Below, one piece after another: positions 26,067 through 34,405 of a DNA stretch of 64,000 bases. Source of the DNA: Mycolicibacterium porcinum (lineage in GTDB: Bacteria; Actinomycetota; Actinomycetes; Mycobacteriales; Mycobacteriaceae). The stretch's first letter is position 1. Every line of letters starts with the position of its first letter. The position numbers and the translations under genes were made by a program. Location of the stretch: assembly GCA_002086835.1 (NCBI GenBank), contig MVIG01000001.1:1-64000 (forward strand), written 5' to 3'. Below the pieces are notes generated by a model. That model did no database searches, had not been told where the DNA came from, and saw only the letters and a list, made by a program, of their open reading frames with translations.

Positions 26067-27380
26067 GTGACCGGCGGGGGTTACGGCGGCCCTGGCCCGT
26101 TCGGCGGCCAACCCGGGCCGGGCCCGCAAAGCCAACCACCACACCAAGGCGGCTGGGGTGCCAACCCCGGCCCGCAGTTCCCGCAGGCGCCTGCCGGCGG
26201 GCAGCAGTTCGGTGGGCCACGACTGCCTCCGCCGCCCTCGTCGCCTCCTCCTCCGCAGTGGGGCGCGGGTGCATCTCAGCCCGGTCCGTTCGGCAACCAG
26301 CCACCGTTTCCCGGGCAGCCGCCCGGTGGCCCGGGGTACCTCCCGATGCCCACCCCCAAGCCCGCCCGCAAGCCGTGGTTGCGGCTCCCATCCGGCAAGC
26401 GGGACCGCCGGATACTGCTCGGCGCGGGCGCCGTCGCGGTGGTCGCGGCGCTGGTCGCCGGCGGCTTCATGGTCTTCGGCGGCGGTGCGGACGAGGGCGG
26501 AACGGGTAAGGCCAGCGAGGCGGTGACGGCCTATCTGGAGGCCTTGCAGCGTGGCGACGCGAAGGCCGCGTTGGCGCTGGGGCGCGACCAGCCGCCGGAC
26601 ACGTCGATGCTCACCGACGAGATCCTCAAGAAGCAGATGGAGAAATTCCCCATCACCGACGTCAAGATCCTGGCCGACCTCCCCACCGGGGACGGCGGTG
26701 CCCGGGTGCACGTGATCGCGAAGGTCGGCGGCGTCGACAGCGATCAGAGCATCCAGCTGGACAAGCCGCCGCCGGGCCAGGGGTGGAAGCTGAAATCGGC
26801 TGCGATGACAGTGGAATTCAACATCGACAACACGAGTCCCGAACTCGCCAAGTACATCACGGTCTGGGACAAGCCAGTTCCCAAGAGCAACAAGGCCTAC
26901 ATCTTCCCCGGCCTGATCCAACTGGGCAGCTCGAACCCGGCCATCGCGGTCGGCAATTCGCCTGCCGTCGGCCGGACGGACCCGACCCTGTACGAGATCT
27001 CGACTATGAGCAAACTGGTGTTCCCCGAGTTCAAGGTCAGTGACCAAGGGCGTGAGATGGTGAAGGACGCCTTGAAGAAGGCGTTGGAGGAGTGCGCAGG
27101 CAGCTCGAGTCTGGAACCGCCGAAATGCCCGAACAAGGCGGCCCGGTCTGACTTCGTGGCCGATACCGCGAAATGGACCGCCCCGTCCAACCTCGACTCG
27201 ATGACCATCAACTTCATGGACGAGAAGACGGGCAAGGTCTCGATCATCGGCACAGCCGATTTCGGTATCTCGGTCCGAACACAGTCGGGTTCGACCGAGA
27301 CGGGCACGCTCACGGCGTATGTCTACGGCAACGCCGACCTGACCCAAGACCCGCCCGTAATCGATTTCGACAGAGCCTGA
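26067..27380 (+). CDS. Pro/Gly-rich membrane-anchored protein, paralogue 1 of the MoxR operon
   Basis: 437 residues from GTG 26067. Residues 1-100 are a disordered Gly/Pro/Gln-rich cytosolic tail; a single hydrophobic anchor lies at about 116-138; the rest is exported. The outer domain shares with the next two gene products the blocks YLEALQRGDAKAAL, LTDEILKKQMEKFPITD, KPVPKS...YIFPG and a C-terminal region with CAGSSSLEPPKCP. The early part (YLxAL..GDA..AL) looks like a small NTF2/DUF4878-type fold. Function unknown; first gene of the nine-gene operon and a candidate client of the downstream MoxR/vWA machinery. Confidence 0.72.
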   Translation: MTGGGYGGPGPFGGQPGPGPQSQPPHQGGWGANPGPQFPQAPAGGQQFGGPRLPPPPSSPPPPQWGAGASQPGPFGNQPPFPGQPPGGPGYLPMPTPKPARKPWLRLPSGKRDRRILLGAGAVAVVAALVAGGFMVFGGGADEGGTGKASEAVTAYLEALQRGDAKAALALGRDQPPDTSMLTDEILKKQMEKFPITDVKILADLPTGDGGARVHVIAKVGGVDSDQSIQLDKPPPGQGWKLKSAAMTVEFNIDNTSPELAKYITVWDKPVPKSNKAYIFPGLIQLGSSNPAIAVGNSPAVGRTDPTLYEISTMSKLVFPEFKVSDQGREMVKDALKKALEECAGSSSLEPPKCPNKAARSDFVADTAKWTAPSNLDSMTINFMDEKTGKVSIIGTADFGISVRTQSGSTETGTLTAYVYGNADLTQDPPVIDFDRA

Positions 27381-27397
27381 GCGCGGAGAAACCCAAC

Positions 27398-28606
27398 GTG
27401 ACGAACTTCTCGAACTGGCCTGGGTCGGATCCGACCCAGGGCACCCCGCCCCCGCGCTTCGATCAGCCGGCGCCACAACCCGGGTTCGGCGGCGCCGCAC
27501 CCCTGGGTGGGCCACCGAACTTCGGCGGCCCGCCGCCGGCACCGAACACGAACTCCCCGCAGGGATTCGGCGGACCCCCGTCCGTCACCCCGACGCCGGG
27601 GCGGCCGGCCAAGAACCGTAAGCCGCTCATCATCACCGCCGGTGCCACCGTCGCGGTCCTGACGGTGATCGCGGTCATCGTGGCGTTCCTGATGAACAAG
27701 GGCGAGGACGGTGTGAGCTTCAATCCCAGCGGATCACCGGTCGACGTCGCCAAGTCGTACCTGGAAGCGCTGTCGCGGGGCGACGCCCAGGCAGCACTGG
27801 ACCTCAGTGCGACGGAACCGGCGACCACGGACTTCCTGACCAACGACATCTTGAAGATGCAGTTGGGGAAGCTGCCGATCACCGATGCCGAAGTGGTCGA
27901 GCAGAAAGACCTGCCCGAAGCCGACAAACGGACCGCCGTGGTCAAGGTCGCGGCGAAGTTCGGTGGTCAGCGCACCGAAGGCGAACTCGAGATGGTGGTG
28001 ATCGACAACCAGTGGAAGCTGGCCACGGCATTCGTCAACGGCACCACCGAGGACATCATCGGATACGGAGACCCGGAGGCGGACGCGGCGCTGACGGTGT
28101 TCGGCAAGCCGTTGCCGAAGAGCAGGCACTTCTACGTGTTCCCCGGCTACCTCCAGATGGGTGCTGCCACCCCGTATCTCAACATCAACGAGCTGCCGCC
28201 GACCACACTGGCCGACGTCGGATCGTTCATGCCCACCATGGTCAAGCCGAAGTTCTCGATGAACGACCAAGGTCTCAAGGCCGCCCAAGACGCACTGAGG
28301 GCCTGGATCGACACGTGCTTGAACCCCGGCGGCGACAAGCCCGATGACTGCAAGACACTCATCAACGGCACCTGGGCGTCGTCGTACGACACGAACACGA
28401 TGCGGGTGAGCCGCCCGTACGACCTGCCGCCGGATCTCTTCAGGCTGCCCGATCACACCAGCCTGGTACAGATCGGCAGCCTCAGCGTCCCGATCAGTGT
28501 CGTACAGAAGTCCACCGGGCAGCCGGTCAACATCGATCTCGGGATCTCGGACCAGGTCAAGGTGAACCTGGGAGAACAGCCGCCGAGAGTGTTCCTGGAC
28601 CGGTGA
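27398..28606 (+). CDS. Pro/Gly-rich membrane-anchored protein, paralogue 2 of the MoxR operon
   Basis: 402 residues from GTG 27398, with GGAGAA seven bases upstream and 17 bases after the previous gene. The opening MTNFSNWPGSD leads a Pro/Gly/Phe-rich cytosolic tail (to about 70), an anchor (about 76-98) and the exported domain with YLEALSRGDAQAAL, LTNDILKMQLGKLPITD and FGKPLPKS...YVFPG. It shares order and spacing of blocks with paralogues 1 and 3. A Cys pair in the C-terminal third (DTCLNPGG...DDCKT) replaces the CP-rich block of the others. Confidence 0.72.
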   Translation: MTNFSNWPGSDPTQGTPPPRFDQPAPQPGFGGAAPLGGPPNFGGPPPAPNTNSPQGFGGPPSVTPTPGRPAKNRKPLIITAGATVAVLTVIAVIVAFLMNKGEDGVSFNPSGSPVDVAKSYLEALSRGDAQAALDLSATEPATTDFLTNDILKMQLGKLPITDAEVVEQKDLPEADKRTAVVKVAAKFGGQRTEGELEMVVIDNQWKLATAFVNGTTEDIIGYGDPEADAALTVFGKPLPKSRHFYVFPGYLQMGAATPYLNINELPPTTLADVGSFMPTMVKPKFSMNDQGLKAAQDALRAWIDTCLNPGGDKPDDCKTLINGTWASSYDTNTMRVSRPYDLPPDLFRLPDHTSLVQIGSLSVPISVVQKSTGQPVNIDLGISDQVKVNLGEQPPRVFLDR

Positions 28607-28634
28607 TGACGACGTTGAGCGACGGGGAGGTGCG

Positions 28635-29861
28635 GTGACCAACTTCGGGGGAGACAATCCCATCGGTGGCAGCGGTGGTTTCGGGGGCGGCTACTCCGGT
28701 GGCGGCTTCGGCAGCCAGCCGCCCGGCCCCACCGGCCCGCCGCCGTTCTCCGGCGGTGGCTACCCGAATCCTGCGGGCAACGCGCCCTTTCCGGGCGGTG
28801 CACCGTCTTTCGGTGCACCCACTTTCGGGGCCCCATCCTTCCAGCCGCCGTCCTACAGCACCCCGCCCAAGAACCGGCGCAAACTGTTCGGCATCATCGC
28901 CGGTGCCGTGGTGGTCATCGTCGCGGTGGTCGTCGGGATCGTCGTGTTTGTCGGGGATTCCGGTTCGGATGCCACCACCGCCAGTGGCGCGGTCAAGGGC
29001 TACCTGAAGGCGCTGGCGAAAGGCGACGCCGAGAAGGCGCTGTCGTTCGGCATCAACGAACCGCCCGACAAGACCTTCCTCACCGACGAGGTGCTCAAGA
29101 AGCAGATCGAGAAGATGCCGATCACCGATGTCCGGATCGTCGGTGAGGACAGCAGCGCGGTGCATGTCCTGGCCAATTTCGGTGACCAGGCGCTCGACGA
29201 GGAAATTCCGGTCAAACAGTCGTCCGACGGGTTGTTCAAGGTCGAATATCCCACGTACTCACTGAATTTCGGTAAAGACAAGGCCAAGGGCTCCAGCGCG
29301 CTGCTGGAATCGGTGAGCATATTCGGCAAGCCGCTGCCCGCGTCGGGCATCGCCTATCTCTTTCCCGGGGCGCTCGAGGTGACCAGTACCAACCCCAACA
29401 TCGACCTGAAGTACCGGCGGGATTCCTATCTGCTGTCCGGAAGCTCGTACAAGGAACCCGAGCAGCGGGCGGACTTTTCCCTGGAGGTCAGCGAAGAGGG
29501 GAAAAAGGCTGCCGAGAAGGCGATTCTGGACGCGATGACCGAGTGCGCCAAATCCACGTCGCTCTCGCCGCCAAACTGCCCGCAGAGCGACGCCTACATT
29601 CGCAGCTACTACCTCGTCGATGGGTCCGCGCGCTGGACGCCGCCGGCCAACACCGACAAGGTGATGCTGAAAATCGGGTCGCAGGTCTTCGGGGATGGAC
29701 TCGACGGCCACGCGGACATCACCGGCGCCGTCGATTTCAAGCTGAGCGCACAGGGTATCGACCCGCGCGACACCATCACCGACGAGAACGTGCGGATCGA
29801 ACTGCGCGGCTACGTCGACCTCACCAAGAATCCCCCGACCTACACCTACGAGAAGGACTAG
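28635..29861 (+). CDS. Pro/Gly-rich membrane-anchored protein, paralogue 3 of the MoxR operon
   Basis: 408 residues from GTG 28635 behind GGGGAG. The cytosolic tail is a Gly/Phe/Ser/Pro-rich low-complexity stretch (about 5-75), followed by an anchor (about 83-106). The outer domain shows YLKALAKGDAEKAL, LTDEVLKKQIEKMPITD, FGKPLPAS...YLFPG and CAKSTSLSPPNCP, matching paralogue 1 most closely in the last block. The stop is five bases before the moxR start, so it is co-translated with the ATPase. Confidence 0.72.
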   Translation: MTNFGGDNPIGGSGGFGGGYSGGGFGSQPPGPTGPPPFSGGGYPNPAGNAPFPGGAPSFGAPTFGAPSFQPPSYSTPPKNRRKLFGIIAGAVVVIVAVVVGIVVFVGDSGSDATTASGAVKGYLKALAKGDAEKALSFGINEPPDKTFLTDEVLKKQIEKMPITDVRIVGEDSSAVHVLANFGDQALDEEIPVKQSSDGLFKVEYPTYSLNFGKDKAKGSSALLESVSIFGKPLPASGIAYLFPGALEVTSTNPNIDLKYRRDSYLLSGSSYKEPEQRADFSLEVSEEGKKAAEKAILDAMTECAKSTSLSPPNCPQSDAYIRSYYLVDGSARWTPPANTDKVMLKIGSQVFGDGLDGHADITGAVDFKLSAQGIDPRDTITDENVRIELRGYVDLTKNPPTYTYEKD

Positions 29862-29866
29862 ACCTA

Positions 29867-30913
29867 GTGGAACTCCAACAGCCCGGCGTGGATGCGGGGG
29901 AACGTACGACACTGACCAACCGGGTGCAGCCCGGTAACCAGGAACTGCAACTGGCCATGCAGGCGGTTCGGGAAATCGGCTATGCCTTCGGCGCCAAGGT
30001 GGTGGGGCAGGAGCAGCTGCGCGAGACGCTGCTGATCGGCCTGCTCGGCGGCGGCCACATTCTGCTCGAAAGCGTGCCGGGGCTGGCGAAAACCACAGCG
30101 GCGCGGACCCTCTCGGATGCGATCGCGGGGAGCTTCCAGCGGATCCAGTGCACGCCGGACCTGCTGCCCAGCGACATCCTGGGAACCCAGATCTACGACG
30201 CGACCGCCGCGGAGTTCAAGACCCAGCTGGGCCCGGTGCACGCGAACATCGTGCTGCTCGACGAGATCAACCGGTCCAGCTCGAAGTCGCAGAGCGCCAT
30301 GCTCGAAGCGATGGAGGAACGCCAAACCACCATCGCCGGAACGACATACCCGTTGCCCGAGCCGTTCCTGGTGATCGCCACCCAGAACCCGGTCGACCAG
30401 GAGGGCACTTATCCGCTGTCGGAAGCCCAGACTGACCGGTTCATGCTCAAGGAGGTGCTGCGGTACCCGACACCCGACGAGGAGGTCGAGGTGCTGCAGC
30501 GCCGAGACCGCGGGGTGTACGACCGCACGGGTGTACCGCGACCGGTCGTCAACCTGGAAACCATTCGGCGACTGCAGGTCACCACTCGCAACGTGCACAT
30601 GGACCCGCTGTTGATGCAGTACGTCAGCCGGCTCGTCCACGTCACCCGTGAACCGCATCAGTTCCTGCGCCCCGAGGTGGCCCGGCTGATCGAGTACGGC
30701 GCCAGCCCGCGCGCCACGATCGCCTTCGTCAACGCGGCTCGCGCCGCTGCGCTGATCGCCGGCCGCAATCACGTTCTGCCGCCGGACATCCACAAGGTGG
30801 CCTACCGGGTGTTGCGCCACCGGCTCATCCTCGGATTCGAGGCAGTCAGCGCCAAGGTCACCCCGGAGTCCGTGATCGATCAGGTGCTGCAAGCGGTCCC
30901 GGTACCCGGATAG
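29867..30913 (+). CDS. MoxR-family AAA+ ATPase
   Basis: 348 residues from GTG 29867. MoxR ATPases are chaperone-like AAA+ proteins that, with von Willebrand A partners, mature or activate other proteins. Walker A is SVPGLAKTT (69-77), Walker B is VLLDEIN (129-135), sensor 1 is IATQNPVDQEGTYPLSEAQTDRF (given here only as the IATQNP and TDRF ends), and the C-terminal lid domain carries the arginine-containing GASPRATIAFV block. Neighbours downstream (DUF58, two vWA-like proteins, TPR-like protein) give the full MoxR/Bat gene order. Confidence 0.92.
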   Translation: MELQQPGVDAGERTTLTNRVQPGNQELQLAMQAVREIGYAFGAKVVGQEQLRETLLIGLLGGGHILLESVPGLAKTTAARTLSDAIAGSFQRIQCTPDLLPSDILGTQIYDATAAEFKTQLGPVHANIVLLDEINRSSSKSQSAMLEAMEERQTTIAGTTYPLPEPFLVIATQNPVDQEGTYPLSEAQTDRFMLKEVLRYPTPDEEVEVLQRRDRGVYDRTGVPRPVVNLETIRRLQVTTRNVHMDPLLMQYVSRLVHVTREPHQFLRPEVARLIEYGASPRATIAFVNAARAAALIAGRNHVLPPDIHKVAYRVLRHRLILGFEAVSAKVTPESVIDQVLQAVPVPG

Positions 30914-30920
30914 TCCGGCG

Positions 30921-31793
30921 ATGGGTAGGCATCTCAACCGTTCGCGGCAGTTCTTCGGCAACGTCAGCCGCAGCATGCTGCAAGGCGGCAAGCACGCCTT
31001 GCTGCATACCCGGACCCTCGAGTTCGACGACCTGCGTCCGTACGTGCCCGGCGACGACATTCGCGACATCAACTGGAAGGCTTCGGCGCGCTCCAGTGAC
31101 ACGCTGGTCACCAAGTTCGTCACCGAGAAGCACCACAAGATCCTGCTGGTGTGCGACACCGGACGGAACATGTCGGCGCTGGCCCCCAGCGGCGAATTCA
31201 AACGCGACATCGCCGGCGTGGTGGCCGGTGTCATCGGGATGATCAGCATGAGCCGTTCCGACGAGCTCGGCATGGTCTACGGGGATGCCCGCGGCAGCGT
31301 CACGGTGCGAAGCCGTAAGGGAGAAAACCACATTGAGGGCATGCTGGAGCAGCTGGCGTCACACAGCGTCGGCGACGTCGGGGAAAGCCACATCATCACC
31401 CAGCTGAACTACGTCGCCCACAGCCATCGTTCGCGGCTGTTGATGGTCGTCATCGCCGACGAGCCGGAGATCTCCGCCGATCTTGAGGAAGCCGTCAAGC
31501 GACTGGCCGGGCGCCACGAGCTGTTGTGGGTCGCGATCTCGGACATGCCGGCCGTCGGCGCCGACCAGGGCGAGATGGACGGCTACGACGTGGGCACCGG
31601 ACGGTTCGTCCCCGACGGCACCACCCTGGGCCGGGCCGTGGTCGACGCCTACCGCCGAGCCGAACAGCAGCGGGTGGTCGAGCTCGACCGGTTCTTCGAA
31701 CGCATGGCAGTGCCTTTCGTCCGGATCGGCGGCAGCGTCGAAGTCCGGAACCGGATCACGCACCTGACGGAGGTGTACAGCAATGCCCGGTGA
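30921..31793 (+). CDS. DUF58 domain protein (MoxR partner)
   Basis: 290 residues, seven bases after moxR. It has the diagnostic DUF58 block LRPYVPGDDIRDINWKASAR (about 34-53), followed by a vWA-like fold from about residue 70 in which the metal site reads CDTGRNM instead of DxSxS. DUF58 proteins are regular partners of MoxR ATPases. No transmembrane segment, so it is cytosolic and probably links the ATPase to the membrane proteins. Its last 11 bases overlap the next gene. Confidence 0.9.
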   Translation: MGRHLNRSRQFFGNVSRSMLQGGKHALLHTRTLEFDDLRPYVPGDDIRDINWKASARSSDTLVTKFVTEKHHKILLVCDTGRNMSALAPSGEFKRDIAGVVAGVIGMISMSRSDELGMVYGDARGSVTVRSRKGENHIEGMLEQLASHSVGDVGESHIITQLNYVAHSHRSRLLMVVIADEPEISADLEEAVKRLAGRHELLWVAISDMPAVGADQGEMDGYDVGTGRFVPDGTTLGRAVVDAYRRAEQQRVVELDRFFERMAVPFVRIGGSVEVRNRITHLTEVYSNAR

Positions 31794-32259
31794 TGACCTG
31801 CTGAGGTTCATCGGCGGACCGCTCGCCCCGTCCGGGTGGTGGCTGGTGCTGGCTACCGTGATCGTCGTGGCGCTGGTGGCCTGGTGCGCCGGCGTCGTGA
31901 TCTGGACCCTGTCGCCGCAACGGCTGCGGACCATCCCCGTCCTTCGCGACTGGCATGCCAACCTGACCCGGCGCCGGTTCACCCGCGCGATCGAAGAGAC
32001 GACGACGCGCTACGGCCGACGCGAGCTGTCACGGGAAGGCGCGGCCACCGCCTACAACCACACGCTGCGCAGCTTCCTGTACCTGCGCACCGGGGTCTAT
32101 GCCAAGAACTTGCTGACCGAATACCTCGCGCAGAGCGAGCTGTCCGACGCAGTCCCACTGCTGACGCTCCTGCAGGATGCCCAGTTCAATCCCGAATCCC
32201 GCGCTGACGTACTGGCTTTGGGGCGTTCGGCCGAGGAGTTGATCCACGCATGGACCTGA
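31783..32259 (+). CDS. Small membrane protein of the MoxR operon (DUF4381/DUF4129-like position)
   Basis: 158 residues: one hydrophobic anchor (about 19-43) followed by a helical cytosolic domain (TRRRFTRAIEETTTRYGRRELSREG...). In Bat/MoxR operons this slot between DUF58 and the vWA proteins is usually held by a small anchored helical protein, which this matches in size and topology. The start overlaps the DUF58 gene by 11 bases and the stop overlaps the next gene by 10. Confidence 0.7.
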   Translation: MPGDDLLRFIGGPLAPSGWWLVLATVIVVALVAWCAGVVIWTLSPQRLRTIPVLRDWHANLTRRRFTRAIEETTTRYGRRELSREGAATAYNHTLRSFLYLRTGVYAKNLLTEYLAQSELSDAVPLLTLLQDAQFNPESRADVLALGRSAEELIHAWT

Positions 32260-33332
32260 GATGGAGCTGGCTGCTCATCCTCGGCGTGCTGGGCCTTGCC
32301 ATCGCCGTGGCCATCGCCTGGCGCCTGCCGGTGGCCAAGGTACAGCGCCGGATGCGGCCGCTGGCCAACGTGAACCGCCTGACGCGGCTGCCCGAATTCG
32401 CCCGGGTCCAGCGCATCTACCTGATCTCGATGGCTGTCGTGGGATCGATGGTGGCCATCGCGTTTCTGGGCGCCATCGTCGCCGCGGCCCGGCCCGCCAA
32501 ACTCGCTTCGGCCAACGACGGCTACGACGCGGCCTACCCCCGCGACGTCATCCTGTGTGTCGGGCAGCCGGTCAACGACCCGACCACCGCTGATTTCCTG
32601 AACTACTGGGCCGAGAAAGCCAAGGACGCCACCAGCACCTCGTTCGGCATCACCTCGCAGAACCTGCGTGCACTGCCCATCACCCGGGACAACGCCTTCG
32701 CCGAGCAACGGATGCGTTACTTCGCGGGCCTGGCCGGGATTCAGCACAAGCTCGACACCCATCAGAACGTGCCGGTGGAGCAGAAACTCGAACTCGCCGC
32801 CGGCCTCGAGGCGTTCTCCCGCCCCGTCAAGTACGTCGACTACGCGCCGAGCCTCGAAGACACGCTTGCCATGTGCCTGGCGGGATTCGGGCCCAGCAGC
32901 GGGTCCCACCGCCGCCAGCTCGTCTACCTCGGCTACAGCAAGTTCCGTGCCGATGACGAGAAGCGGCCGTCGCTGTACGACCAGTCTCAAGTGCTCGCGA
33001 TCGCGCAGCGTGAAGGGATCCAGATCAACGCCATCTCGCGGGCCGACGTCCAACAGATCAGCCAGTCCGGCAACGATTCCCTGCGCGCGCTGACCGATGC
33101 CACCAAGGGGAACTTCTCGCTCTACAACCCGGCAGGCACCGGATCCTCGGGCGGGGCCAACGACATCCTCAACGGCGCCCTCGACAAGATCGACCAGAAC
33201 CCGCCGGCACCGCGTTACCTCGGAATCAACCAGGACTCGAAGCGCTACTTCGACATCCCGACGGTGCCCCTGGCAATCGCGGTCGTAGCGGCGCTGGCAC
33301 TGTCCATCGGGCTGGCGGTGTTGCGCCGATGA
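32250..33332 (+). CDS. Membrane protein with degenerate von Willebrand A-like domain (BatA-like position)
   Basis: 360 residues. Hydrophobic segments at about 7-25 and 57-80 and near the C-terminus (about 336-356) enclose a domain of some 250 residues with a vWA-like beginning, PRDVILCVGQPVND, but the MIDAS metal motif DxSxS is missing. In the same operon the next gene has an intact-looking version. It could be a structural half of a vWA heterodimer. Function inferred from operon order only. Confidence 0.7.
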   Translation: MDLRWSWLLILGVLGLAIAVAIAWRLPVAKVQRRMRPLANVNRLTRLPEFARVQRIYLISMAVVGSMVAIAFLGAIVAAARPAKLASANDGYDAAYPRDVILCVGQPVNDPTTADFLNYWAEKAKDATSTSFGITSQNLRALPITRDNAFAEQRMRYFAGLAGIQHKLDTHQNVPVEQKLELAAGLEAFSRPVKYVDYAPSLEDTLAMCLAGFGPSSGSHRRQLVYLGYSKFRADDEKRPSLYDQSQVLAIAQREGIQINAISRADVQQISQSGNDSLRALTDATKGNFSLYNPAGTGSSGGANDILNGALDKIDQNPPAPRYLGINQDSKRYFDIPTVPLAIAVVAALALSIGLAVLRR

Positions 33333-34405
33333 ACTTCGCCCCGGTGCTGCCCGTCTACCTGCTCGCGATTCTGGCCTTCCTGATCGTGGCCGTGCGGGTG
33401 TTCACCCTCTACCAGCTGCTGGTCCGCACCACGCCGGGCCGCTACCGCCCCGTCGTATTGCGATGGCTCGGACTGACATTCGCCGCCCTGCTGCTGGTGC
33501 TGGCGGCGTTTCGGCCCGGAGTCGCCGACGACGGCGATCGCAAGGCCTCCGCCGCAGGCGGGGCAGTGTCCGACATCAACGTGTTCTTCGTCGTCGATCG
33601 ATCGGTGACCTCGCGGATACCCGACTACGGCAACGGGCAGGCACGTATGGAAGGCATCCGCGCCGACATCGCCGCGCTGATGGAGAAGTACCGAACGGCC
33701 CGGTTCGGAATGATCGGATTCGCCAGCAAGGCCAAGGTCAATTGGCCCCTGTCACCCGACAACGACAGCTTCGAGGCCTACACCAAGAACCTGTCGGCAT
33801 ACTCCCTGACGCCGTATGACTCCTACAGCTTCATCGACCCGGTGGCAGCCAATGATGTGCTGCGCCAACAACTCGAAGCGGCGAAGAAGGCCTACCCCGA
33901 GTCGAAGAGCCTGGTGTTCTATTTCGGGGACGGGGCCAAGGGGGACCAAGCCAAACCGGGCGCCTTCGACATCTCCGAGGATCTGTTCAAAGGCGGGGCG
34001 GTGCTGGGCTACGGCACCCCGGCCGGCGGCCCCATTCCGCACAGTTACTCCAACGGGCGCAAGAACTATCTGGGTGACCCGAACACCGGAGCGATCATCC
34101 GGTCCGGACTCGACGAGGCTCGACTGCAGGAGATCGCGAAGAGCTTCGGCGTCAAGTACTTTCACCGTGAGGCCGGCAAGGACATCGTGCCGGTGCTGCC
34201 GCCGGTCGCGTCGGGCGGCCTGGTCGACGGCGGCGAGATCAGTGGTGACCAGGATCCGCTCGTCGGCCGCACCGAGTGGTACTGGGTGTTCGCGTTGATC
34301 AGCGCGGCACTGTTGTCCATCGAGGCGGTCCTGATGGTTCGCGAGGTCCGGCGCAACCGCTTGTCGCGGCGCGACCTCACCGCAGAGGACGTGGTGGCCC
34401 AATGA
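33329..34405 (+). CDS. Membrane protein with von Willebrand A domain (BatA/BatB-like)
   Basis: 358 residues: two N-terminal helices (about 5-26, 45-63), a vWA domain (about 80-290) and a C-terminal helix (about 315-335), the topology of BatA/BatB. The metal-binding loop is VVDRSVTSR, i.e. DxSxT, so a MIDAS site is plausible; GFASKAKVNWPLS and YFGDGAKG follow as the next vWA strands. The start overlaps the previous stop in ATGA and its own stop overlaps the following ATG. Confidence 0.85.
   Translation: MNFAPVLPVYLLAILAFLIVAVRVFTLYQLLVRTTPGRYRPVVLRWLGLTFAALLLVLAAFRPGVADDGDRKASAAGGAVSDINVFFVVDRSVTSRIPDYGNGQARMEGIRADIAALMEKYRTARFGMIGFASKAKVNWPLSPDNDSFEAYTKNLSAYSLTPYDSYSFIDPVAANDVLRQQLEAAKKAYPESKSLVFYFGDGAKGDQAKPGAFDISEDLFKGGAVLGYGTPAGGPIPHSYSNGRKNYLGDPNTGAIIRSGLDEARLQEIAKSFGVKYFHREAGKDIVPVLPPVASGGLVDGGEISGDQDPLVGRTEWYWVFALISAALLSIEAVLMVREVRRNRLSRRDLTAEDVVAQ

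Noticed and set aside
29543..29866. Upstream extension of the MoxR frame
   Set aside because: It runs in the wrong frame through the preceding paralogue gene; GTG 29867 directly after that stop is the natural start.
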